NCBI RefSeq assembly: GCF_005049105.1
Contig: NZ_SUKA01000005.1
Location: 159,843 to 223,842 of the forward strand
Origin: Sphingobacterium alkalisoli
GTDB taxonomy: Bacteria > Bacteroidota > Bacteroidia > Sphingobacteriales > Sphingobacteriaceae
DNA: 64,000 nt
Reading direction: 5' to 3'
Positions within the stretch are counted from its first letter, which is position 1, and every line of letters begins with the position of its first letter. Under the pieces are notes generated by a model that was not told the DNA's origin, searched no databases, and worked only from the letters and a program-made list of their open reading frames with translations. The position numbers were made by a program, and so were the translations under genes. Below, piece by piece: positions 1 to 5,949 of the stretch.

Positions 1-2
1 AT

Positions 3-992
3 ATAACTGGAGGTAATGGGACTCAAGGATCAGCTCGTATAAATTTCAGGAATAGAGCAGATGCTTCTATATCAGGATTCGTAGGTAAAGCAAGTGCAGA
101 AAGTAACGATATATCCTTACAAAATCTTAAATCTTCTTCCAGTATAGAACTTGCAGAGAGCTCCCCCCAAATAAAACTTACAGCAGGAGGAGTTAATGCA
201 ATGTCAGTATCTAATACTGATATAACTATAACTGCACCTTTAAGTGGAACCTCAGCATCTTTTTCAGGTAATATCTCATCAATTACACCTCCTACTAGTG
301 CAGGTCACTTAACGAATAAAACATATGTAGATGCCCAGTCAGTAATAGAAGCTTTGAATGAAGGTAACGGAATAGGATATAGATTAAGATCGTCAAACCC
401 AGCTTATTTTGGAGACATTGGGTTGGGGGCTATAGACTTTAGTAGAAGTGTTGCTGTATCAAATACATACGGGGCTACAGGGATAAGCTCTTTTGCAGCA
501 GGATACAACTCTACAGCTTCGGGTACTTCATCTGTTGCTTTAGGTGAAAATAATATTTCGTCAGGCCAAGGCTCAGTGTCAACAGGGATTAGCAACTCTG
601 CCACTAGTAGTGGCTCAGCTAATATAGGAGGGCAAGGTAATTCAGCAACTCATTTAAGGTCAGTGACTGTAGGAGGTGTAGGCTTAGTTTCCGGGTCATC
701 TCAACAGACTTTAGTAGGGCAATATAATGCTCCTTCTAGTTTTGGGCTTTTTGTTGTTGGTAGGGGAACAAATAATGACAATAGAATCAATGCATTCGAG
801 GTTAATTCTTCGGGAAATGCGACGGTTGAGGGAAACCTAACAACGGCTCAATATAGGTTATCCTCCCTTAACACCGCTCCTATATCCGCTACAGCAACAG
901 GCTCTACCGGAGAAATACGAATAACATCTACACATATTTATGTGTGCGTAGCTACAAACACATGGGTAAGATCTGCATTAACAACTTGGTAA
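3..992 (+). CDS. Phage tail fibre / receptor-binding protein, C-terminal part
   Basis: The frame is open from the window edge, so the 5' end is missing; the ATG at 201 is only an internal Met. The visible 330 residues are rich in Ser, Gly, Asn and Thr. A KTYVDA segment, common in phage tail fibres, is followed by short repeats of the type SxAxGxxxxASGxxSxAxG, which resemble the head repeats of YadA-like trimeric adhesins, and then a C-terminal part ending with Trp. I infer a trimeric host-recognition fibre. The small membrane-protein genes follow 14 nt later, so this is the end of the virion-gene block. The exact family cannot be named from the C-terminus alone. Confidence 0.75.
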   Translation: MTGGNGTQGSARINFRNRADASISGFVGKASAESNDISLQNLKSSSSIELAESSPQIKLTAGGVNAMSVSNTDITITAPLSGTSASFSGNISSITPPTSAGHLTNKTYVDAQSVIEALNEGNGIGYRLRSSNPAYFGDIGLGAIDFSRSVAVSNTYGATGISSFAAGYNSTASGTSSVALGENNISSGQGSVSTGISNSATSSGSANIGGQGNSATHLRSVTVGGVGLVSGSSQQTLVGQYNAPSSFGLFVVGRGTNNDNRINAFEVNSSGNATVEGNLTTAQYRLSSLNTAPISATATGSTGEIRITSTHIYVCVATNTWVRSALTTW

Positions 993-1006
993 TATATCTA
1001 AATAAC

Positions 1007-1384
1007 ATGAATAAACTATTAACACGCCTTTTTGTAGGCGATTACAAATTCAAAGCGCTGGGGCTCTTTCATAGTATGCCTAGACCAGCTGCTATCATCA
1101 TGCCACTAATGATCATCCTTGGCGTTTACTCGATAAATATCGATGTGTGGTTATATCAGGATACTTTGGGCGTTATCGGTCTGATAGTTCTTGCTATAGC
1201 AATATACTTTGGCTTCATCTATTTTTGGATATGGCCAGCGAAATGGGAGAACCAGACCAACTCACAAAAATGGCAGCATGGTAATGGAATACGAATGAGT
1301 GTTCTTACTAACGTTCTGACGGAAGAGCAATGGGCTGAATGGCATGAGCTAAATGATTACTACTTACCAAGATTAATGAAATGA
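1007..1384 (+). CDS. Small membrane protein, possible holin-related
   Basis: This 125-residue protein has two clear hydrophobic segments, at about residues 26-45 and 52-74, then a charged Trp-rich tail. A longer frame from 944 exists but would overlap the tail-fibre gene, so the ATG at 1007 after an A-rich stretch is preferred. Its stop overlaps the next start (ATGA at 1381-1384), which suggests translational coupling. Lying between the tail fibre and the amidase, it could be a holin or part of one, but size and topology are the only support. I do not recognise the family. Confidence 0.6.
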   Translation: MNKLLTRLFVGDYKFKALGLFHSMPRPAAIIMPLMIILGVYSINIDVWLYQDTLGVIGLIVLAIAIYFGFIYFWIWPAKWENQTNSQKWQHGNGIRMSVLTNVLTEEQWAEWHELNDYYLPRLMK

Positions 1385-1683
1385 TTTTAAACATTATACT
1401 AGGTGTGTTGGGGATAGTCCTCTACACCCTTATTAAGGCTAGACCTTATCTGCAATCGTCGGAAATTCCGACAAACTGGAATAAATTATTATGGGAAAAC
1501 CTTCCTTCATGGCTTTGGGCGATTTTGGTGCTGATCGTTATTGCCGTGATATTGACATATGCTCCTGAAGCTAATCAAGTGGTAGGTCAACTATTCGGTG
1601 GGATGGATTTGCAGAACAGCCCGGTAGGCTTTCTTATGATGGGGATAGCACTAAGTTTTGGAACCAAGGAAATTCAAAAATAA
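1381..1683 (+). CDS. Small membrane protein, candidate holin
   Basis: This 100-residue protein has a hydrophobic N-terminus (residues 1-18), a second strong membrane segment at about 43-62 and a weaker one near 80-95. It overlaps the preceding gene by four bases, so the two are probably translated together and may act as a pair. Two or three short membrane segments, a length near 100 residues and a place upstream of an amidase fit a phage holin. No family motif is recognised and the role is inferred from context. Confidence 0.6.
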   Translation: MILNIILGVLGIVLYTLIKARPYLQSSEIPTNWNKLLWENLPSWLWAILVLIVIAVILTYAPEANQVVGQLFGGMDLQNSPVGFLMMGIALSFGTKEIQK

Positions 1684-1688
1684 ATAAT

Positions 1689-1862
1689 ATGGGATATTTA
1701 GATCAAAATCAAAAAGGTAACAAGCAGTTACAAATTGATGCAATTAAAGAAGAGCTCAAAAAGATCAATGGTGAGGATATTACCGTTGCTGATGTGTTGG
1801 GATTAGAAGGCCGCCTGGCATCTATAGAGGATCGGTTGACAGCGTTGGAAGAACCAGCGTAG
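1689..1862 (+). CDS. 57-residue coiled-coil phage protein
   Basis: An ATG five bases after the previous stop opens a 57-codon frame that ends at TAG 1860-1862. The product is hydrophilic, starts MGYLDQNQKG, and its second half has a heptad-like leucine pattern (VLGLEGRLASIEDRL), as expected for a short coiled coil. Tight spacing puts it in the same transcript as the two membrane proteins. Such short coiled-coil proteins are common near phage tail or holin genes, but I cannot assign a function. Confidence 0.55.
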   Translation: MGYLDQNQKGNKQLQIDAIKEELKKINGEDITVADVLGLEGRLASIEDRLTALEEPA

Positions 1863-1877
1863 TTTTATTTTAAAATA

Positions 1878-1910
1878 TTGATTTATAAATAACAAATATT
1901 AATATATTTG
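1878..1910 (+). promoter_or_regulatory. Promoter for the 1928-2476 gene
   Basis: TATATTTG at 1903-1910 matches the Bacteroidota -7 consensus TAnnTTTG and lies 17 bases before the ATG. A TTG at 1878-1880, 22 bases upstream, could be the -33 element. Arms ACAAATA (1892-1898) and TATTTGT (1905-1911) form an inverted repeat over the -7 box, which could be a repressor site. Confidence 0.55.
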
Positions 1911-1927
1911 TATTAAACATTTTAATT

Positions 1928-2476
1928 ATGGCAAGTATAATCTGTCCTGAAGACTGCGAACAAGTATTACCATCATTCAAATTCGACAATTGCGCCCCCG
2001 AAATAAATAACTCACAGATCCACAAGGTCTACTTTGCAAAAGGAAATGCGCCTGCATTTACGGATGTTAGTTTAGCGACGGAATGGGCTGCAAGATTAGG
2101 AAACGATTCAACGAATGAAGAGCACGATATCCGTGTGTTAACAGGTATTGGTTCGATTCCGAAAGCAACTCCATCTGTTGTTAATATATCCGGACGCAGA
2201 AAGAAAACCACAAGCAGAGCTTATGCATTAACTTTTAGAGTCGACGAAACCAACCAGGATAATCACGACGCTATGCGCAATATCCAATGTGGTGGGATAT
2301 ATACGATATGGTATGAGACCATTGGTGGATTGTTGTTTGGCGGCAACGAAGGGAAACAATCATCTATAGACGCCGGTGGTTCTCATGGTGAGGGTGATGA
2401 TGATATCATAAATCACGAATATCTCATCGAATGGAACGGCTTACACGATCCGGAGCGCGTAGTTTCACCATTATAA
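1928..2476 (+). CDS. Prophage protein of unknown function
   Basis: This 182-residue soluble protein begins MASIICPEDCEQ and contains five cysteines, four of them near residues 6-22 and one near 117, a GRRKKTTSR segment and an acidic Gly-rich stretch (GEGDDD). It has no signal peptide or membrane segment. It sits between its own TAnnTTTG promoter and a strong terminator, so it is a separate transcription unit inside the virion and lysis block, as seen for phage morons or abundant structural proteins. I do not recognise the family; a capsid decoration or tail protein is equally possible. Confidence 0.6.
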   Translation: MASIICPEDCEQVLPSFKFDNCAPEINNSQIHKVYFAKGNAPAFTDVSLATEWAARLGNDSTNEEHDIRVLTGIGSIPKATPSVVNISGRRKKTTSRAYALTFRVDETNQDNHDAMRNIQCGGIYTIWYETIGGLLFGGNEGKQSSIDAGGSHGEGDDDIINHEYLIEWNGLHDPERVVSPL

Positions 2477-2508
2477 AAAAGAAGCTTTTTATTCATTTTA
2501 CCTTTCTT

Positions 2509-2549
2509 CCCCTCAGCGTTTAACTACACTGAGGGGATTTTTATTTTTC
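2509..2549 (+). terminator. Rho-independent terminator
   Basis: CCCCTCAG (2509-2516) and CTGAGGGG (2529-2536) form a perfect 8-bp stem with a 12-base loop, followed by ATTTTTATTTTT. It ends one base before the amidase start codon, so it separates the unknown gene from the lysis genes or passes only part of the transcription. Confidence 0.8.
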
Positions 2550-2550
2550 T

Positions 2551-3090
2551 ATGAAGTACATAATTCATTCCAGCGCCGGGCATCATAATCAGGATTCCGG
2601 AGCTATAGGGGTAAACGGCCGTAAAGAGGCCGATGAGACAAAGATATTTCGTGACCTGGTCAACAAGGAGCTCCGCAGAATGGGTAAAGAGGTAGAGCAA
2701 GATGATGATAACGAGACGCTCGGCCAGTATTTGGGGCGTATTAATCCAACCGACAAAGATGTAGTTATTGAGCCCCATTTTAACGCCTTCAACGGTAAAG
2801 CAAGAGGCGTAGAAGTGTTGATCGCTGACAATGCCAATGAACGTTCGAAGGCAATGGCCAAGGAGCTTGTTGACGGATACGCCCGTATAATGGGGATACC
2901 TAACCGCGGGGTTAAGACTGAAAGCCAATCCGCAAGAGGCAAGTTAGCATTAATGCGAAAAAAAGGAGCAGTGGCGTTACCGGAGATATGCTTTATGGAC
3001 AATGCTAAAGATATGGCTGCGTATGACAGTAATAAAGTAAATCTTGCGTGTTTCACGGCTAATGTTATAGCAAAGTATGATTTGAATTAA
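2551..3090 (+). CDS. Phage endolysin, N-acetylmuramoyl-L-alanine amidase (Amidase_3 type)
   Basis: The 179-residue enzyme would cut the amide bond between N-acetylmuramic acid and L-alanine in peptidoglycan. The Zn-site pattern is visible: SAGHHNQDSGA with His11, Glu26 in KEADE, His76 in EPHFNAF and the catalytic Glu145 in LPEICF. There is no signal peptide, so release would need a holin, for which the two membrane proteins at 1007-1683 are candidates. The start follows a terminator directly, and the next gene begins two bases after the stop. The length suits a single catalytic domain with no wall-binding module. Confidence 0.85.
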   Translation: MKYIIHSSAGHHNQDSGAIGVNGRKEADETKIFRDLVNKELRRMGKEVEQDDDNETLGQYLGRINPTDKDVVIEPHFNAFNGKARGVEVLIADNANERSKAMAKELVDGYARIMGIPNRGVKTESQSARGKLALMRKKGAVALPEICFMDNAKDMAAYDSNKVNLACFTANVIAKYDLN

Positions 3091-3091
3091 T

Positions 3092-3526
3092 ATGCAGGAA
3101 TTTATACAAGAATATATTTTACCAAATCTCTGGGGGGCATTGGTTGGGGGAATCGGAGCCATATGGGTTTACATAAGAAGCAAGCCAAGAGAAAGAATCG
3201 AACAGGACGGAGGGATCGTCGACAACGCCAAAAAGGTATTGTCGATGTCTGAAGATATTGCTGAAAGACTCGAGAAGCAATTGATTGCGTCCGATGGAGT
3301 GATCCAGGCCCTCAAGGAAAAGCTACGGATTGCGATCGAGGGTGAAAATACTTGCAAAAAAGCATTGAAAGCCATAAAAGAAGAGTATGCTAATTTTCAA
3401 CTGTTGTTCCATGATCAGAAAATTGAACTTCAGGCACTGAGGGAAGAATGCCGGTTATTACGATTAGCCATAGAAACAAAAGAAAATGAGAATAATAACA
3501 TTGGTGACAATCTGCATCTTAATTAG
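3092..3526 (+). CDS. Inner-membrane coiled-coil protein, i-spanin (Rz)-like
   Basis: The 144-residue protein has one N-terminal membrane segment (about 11-28, LWGALVGGIGAIWVYI), a basic stretch, and then a long charged helix with heptad spacing to about residue 135. This is the architecture of phage i-spanins: anchored in the inner membrane with a coiled coil in the periplasm. It follows the amidase by one base, and the lipoprotein gene starts inside its last 41 bases in the +1 frame, exactly the Rz/Rz1 layout. The sequence itself is not recognised, so the assignment rests on topology and gene order. Confidence 0.6.
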   Translation: MQEFIQEYILPNLWGALVGGIGAIWVYIRSKPRERIEQDGGIVDNAKKVLSMSEDIAERLEKQLIASDGVIQALKEKLRIAIEGENTCKKALKAIKEEYANFQLLFHDQKIELQALREECRLLRLAIETKENENNNIGDNLHLN

Positions 3527-3989
3527 TGGTTGCGGATTGTTTAAGAAGACAACAAAAGAAAAATTTGTTGCTAAGCAGTCGTATCAGATTGAAAAGTCTG
3601 AAAAGAGCGATGAAACTCTTTCTGATAAGTCTTACTCGTCCGAAAAAACAGGGACTGCGACTGTAGATAATTCGGAAACCAAACACGATCTGACAGCAGA
3701 CGAAATTTTAATCGATAAGAATGGTAACATTAAGGCCAAGGGTAATGTGAGATATACTGGTAGCAAATCAGGCGATATAACTACCAATACTTTGACCGAA
3801 GCTTTTAGGCAATCTAACGTCGAATATGCTAAGGAGAGTGATGTCAGGGCGAAAGAAAGCTCTAAGGAATCTCTCTCGGATCAGTCGACGGTAAGCGTCC
3901 CATCCTCAAAAGGAATAATTTGGGGTACAGTAGGTGTTTTAATAATCATCCTTGTCATACTTTGGTATTTCGGTATAAAAATAAAATAA
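3486..3989 (+). CDS. Phage lipoprotein with C-terminal membrane anchor, spanin-like
   Basis: The 167-residue product starts with a lipoprotein signal ending LISG-Cys16, continues as a Ser/Lys/Glu-rich periplasmic stretch with a short beta-like part (residues about 70-90), and ends in a strong membrane segment (about 143-163). Lipid anchor plus C-terminal membrane anchor would tie outer to inner membrane, which is the topology of unimolecular spanins such as T1 gp11. The gene starts out of frame within the preceding coiled-coil gene, as Rz1 does in Rz. It therefore combines the position of an o-spanin with the topology of a u-spanin. Confidence 0.65.
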   Translation: MRIITLVTICILISGCGLFKKTTKEKFVAKQSYQIEKSEKSDETLSDKSYSSEKTGTATVDNSETKHDLTADEILIDKNGNIKAKGNVRYTGSKSGDITTNTLTEAFRQSNVEYAKESDVRAKESSKESLSDQSTVSVPSSKGIIWGTVGVLIIILVILWYFGIKIK

Positions 3990-4008
3990 CAACCTTAGGG
4001 GGTAAAAG

Positions 4009-4124
4009 TAGCCTCCAGTCTTTTATTCATCTCTCACAACTTCAAAAAGAAAATGCACAAAGCACCACGCTGGAGGCTAAAAGCTCTTGCTGGCAATTTG
4101 TGCATTTTGTCGTTGTGAGAGGTG
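4009..4124 (+). promoter_or_regulatory. Structured leader with three interleaved inverted repeats (pseudoknot-capable)
   Basis: Three arm pairs are seen. Arms 4028-4040/4112-4124 (13 bp, one G-U) and 4050-4061/4097-4108 (12 bp, perfect) nest into one long hairpin. The loop of that hairpin holds 4070-4079, which is perfectly complementary over 10 bp to 4009-4018 upstream. The order A-B-C-A'-C'-B' permits an H-type pseudoknot or a switch between two folds. It lies between the lipoprotein stop and the ATG at 4152, with no T-tract after it, so a leader controlling the next gene or a small RNA is more likely than a terminator. Confidence 0.6.
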
Positions 4125-4151
4125 CAAATATACATATTATAATAAAAGACC

Positions 4152-4796
4152 ATGGAAGTTATCAATAAATATCACTCTGTTTTGAGAAAGATCCTGAACA
4201 AAGGAAAGGTTCAAGAGAATAAGAAGGGAATCATCAAATATCTACTAAACCAAAAGCTTAGTTTATACCCCGGGGACTTACTGGATATTTTCGAAGGTCA
4301 TCTCATTGCTCGTAAAAAATTATCTGCAGAGTTGGAGTTATTTCAGAAAGGAGAGAGGCTTACTGAACGGTATAGGGAGATCGGGGTCAGCTGGTGGGAC
4401 TACTGCGGACCGATACTTGTAAATTCTTATCCAACATATTTCGAACAGCTCCCCGGATTGATTAATAAAATTAATAAGGAAAGGAGATCCTCAAAAAACT
4501 ATGTGCTATTCCTGGGATCGAATGGTACAGAAAGTAATCAACAGCCGTGTCTGTCTCTTATTCAATTCCAGATAGATAAAGGAAAGTTGGTAATCAGTGC
4601 TTACCAAAGATCTTCGGACGCGTCTCTAGGTTTGCCCGCTGATATATACCACCTGTACCTGATCAGCCGGCAGATCAAGCTGCCATTGAAGTCAATTACA
4701 ATTATGTTGGGCAACGTTCATATTTATGAAAACAACTTAGAGTCAACTACGAAATTGTTAGATGGCGATAACGTTAAATTCAGCTTGAACGTGTAG
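4152..4796 (+). CDS. Divergent thymidylate synthase / dCMP hydroxymethylase family protein
   Basis: The 214 residues align along ThyA up to its last ~30 residues. Kept landmarks: an ELELFQKG segment with Glu60 (ThyA HELLWFLQG), WWD at 81-83, the nucleophile Cys133 in QQPC, the YQRSSDASLGLP block with Arg153 and Asp156, and His190-x-Tyr192. The Asn of ThyA GLPFN, which reads uracil, is Asp164 here (GLPAD); the same change marks T4 dCMP hydroxymethylase. The RTGTGT phosphate loop, the paired RR of the dimer partner and the C-terminal closing segment are absent or changed. Activity is therefore uncertain. It could make hydroxymethyl-dCMP for phage DNA or be non-catalytic. Confidence 0.75.
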   Translation: MEVINKYHSVLRKILNKGKVQENKKGIIKYLLNQKLSLYPGDLLDIFEGHLIARKKLSAELELFQKGERLTERYREIGVSWWDYCGPILVNSYPTYFEQLPGLINKINKERRSSKNYVLFLGSNGTESNQQPCLSLIQFQIDKGKLVISAYQRSSDASLGLPADIYHLYLISRQIKLPLKSITIMLGNVHIYENNLESTTKLLDGDNVKFSLNV

Positions 4797-4803
4797 AAAA
4801 AAA

Positions 4804-4822
4804 GCCACTCTAACGGGTGGCT
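4804..4822 (+). terminator. Hairpin after the thymidylate-synthase-like gene
   Basis: GCCACTC and GGGTGGC pair around a 5-base loop (one G-T pair), eight bases after the stop. The T-tract after it is short (TTCAT), so termination may be partial. Confidence 0.5.
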
Positions 4823-4944
4823 TCATAAAACATTAACTGCAGCTAATTTCTTGCGACTATAGTTATTTTATTTCTATCCTATTTTTTGTTGATATTCTGG
4901 ATTTAAAAATATATTTTTATGTAAAATCAATTTAAAAACAAATT

Positions 4945-5316
4945 ATGGGTAAAATCTTTTATGGAACGGATAGCGTCAAAGAAGTCGCTATGCAAAAAGC
5001 AAATAGTGCAGCAAAAAATTACAAATCAGGAAAATGCTACACTCCATCGAGCAGGATCGCCAATTCTTGCACTTTTAATGAATCTACTAATCTTTGGACT
5101 TGTTATTCAGCAGCGCATCACCATTGGGGGAGTTGCGGATCAAAAGAAATAACTAGCCCGCATCATGGTGGACCTAATCCCACACCTCCTATTGTTATTC
5201 CACTACCGCATCCATTCCCCGACGACTTTATTGTTGACCCTGACACAAAAGAAAAATTAGACACTAGTGTTGAGCAATATGAAGATGCGTCGGAAGAAGA
5301 CTATCTAAATTCGTAA
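4945..5316 (+). CDS. Cys/His- and Pro-rich small prophage protein
   Basis: The 123-residue protein is soluble with no signal peptide. Residues 31-64 hold four Cys and an AHHHW cluster (CYTP, SCTF, TCYS, GSCGS), suggestive of metal binding or disulphides. Then come a Pro/His-rich linker (PHHGG to PHPFP) and an acidic tail. About 150 AT-rich bases separate it from the preceding gene, so it probably has its own promoter. No family is recognised. Its place between the lysis genes and the integrase is typical for accessory cargo. Confidence 0.55.
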   Translation: MGKIFYGTDSVKEVAMQKANSAAKNYKSGKCYTPSSRIANSCTFNESTNLWTCYSAAHHHWGSCGSKEITSPHHGGPNPTPPIVIPLPHPFPDDFIVDPDTKEKLDTSVEQYEDASEEDYLNS

Positions 5317-5330
5317 TAATTAAGGGTTAT

Positions 5331-5357
5331 ACATCTTCGATAATATATCGAAGATGT
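5331..5357. terminator. Perfect hairpin between convergent genes
   Basis: ACATCTTCGAT (5331-5341) and ATCGAAGATGT (5347-5357) form an 11-bp stem with a 5-base loop, directly between the ends of a plus-strand and a minus-strand gene. There is no T-tract on either side, so a shared 3'-end stabiliser or bidirectional terminator is inferred from position. Confidence 0.55.
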
Positions 5358-5360
5358 GGC

Positions 5361-5558
5361 CTATTTAGTGGCTTCATAAAACTTCAACAACCGACCGTAG
5401 GCTGGTGACTTTGTGATATCCTTCTGCCACTGGTCACACATTAAGAACTGGATGTGTAGGAACTTATCCACATCAATGACGTTCTGATCGGGACCAATCT
5501 TAACGGTTTCGGGATATTCTTTGCCCAATAAGGCGCTGCGTAATTCTTGTACTGTCAT
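5361..5558 (-). CDS. Small Bacteroidota phage protein (DUF6965-like)
   Basis: The 65-residue product begins MTVQELRSALLGKEYPETV and ends RLLKFYEATK. It resembles the short DUF6965-type proteins found in many Bacteroidota prophages, whose function is unknown. A longer frame begins at 5597, but the TATTTTTG promoter box at 5570-5563 would then lie inside the gene, so the ATG at 5558 is chosen. That start is only four bases after the -7 box, so the mRNA is probably leaderless. Confidence 0.6.
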   Translation of the reverse strand: MTVQELRSALLGKEYPETVKIGPDQNVIDVDKFLHIQFLMCDQWQKDITKSPAYGRLLKFYEATK

Positions 5559-5562
5559 TGCG

Positions 5563-5580
5563 CAAAAATAGCTAATTTTG
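5563..5580. promoter_or_regulatory. Face-to-face promoters for two divergent small genes
   Basis: On the minus strand TATTTTTG (5570-5563) and on the plus strand TAATTTTG (5573-5580) both match TAnnTTTG and are separated by two bases. Each ends exactly four bases before an ATG (5558 minus, 5585 plus). Only 26 bases separate the two start codons, so the two polymerase sites must compete. Confidence 0.6.
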
Positions 5581-5584
5581 AACA

Positions 5585-5848
5585 ATGAAAACAGCAACGA
5601 TCACGGTTAGGAGTAAAACAACAACTTTTGAGTATATTGTACTTAATCTTTTAGGTACGATTTACGCAAAGGTTACGTGGGTCAATGGGGAATCAACGCA
5701 TTTCTATAAAGGCTTATACCACGACAAATCGCGTTGGGAAAATAGGGGCATGCCTGATGATCTCATTGATGTATTGTCAGAAATTTTTAATAAAGAAGAG
5801 CCAATTAATGAACATGCGGTCGATAATTGGAGCACTCCAAAACGGTAA
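5585..5848 (+). CDS. Small prophage protein of unknown function
   Basis: This 87-residue protein starts MKTATITVRSKTTTFEY and looks like a small alpha/beta protein: alternating hydrophobic strands in residues 3-45, then a charged helical part (DDLIDVLSEIFNKEE). It has no signal peptide or membrane segment. The -7 box TAATTTTG ends four bases before the ATG, so the transcript is probably leaderless. It is divergent from the DUF6965-like gene, an arrangement common for small regulatory pairs, but neither protein shows a DNA-binding motif. Confidence 0.55.
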   Translation: MKTATITVRSKTTTFEYIVLNLLGTIYAKVTWVNGESTHFYKGLYHDKSRWENRGMPDDLIDVLSEIFNKEEPINEHAVDNWSTPKR

Positions 5849-5949
5849 TCATCTAACTGTCTCACCAGAGCGAAAGCCAATAAGTTACACGGAATTTCTT
5901 AAGCGCTCATTTGTAGGCGATATAGCCATTTTTATTTTTGTCGTATCTA

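Noticed and set aside
2589..3056. Long minus-strand frame opposite the amidase
   Set aside because: It is the shadow of the amidase gene, whose catalytic residues are clear on the plus strand.
4009..4124. Retron or diversity-generating element
   Set aside because: No reverse transcriptase, accessory gene or template/variable repeat pair is present in the window.
3920..4168. An 82-codon plus-strand frame over the structured leader
   Set aside because: It starts inside the lipoprotein gene, runs through the inverted repeats and overlaps the next ATG; the composition does not look coding.
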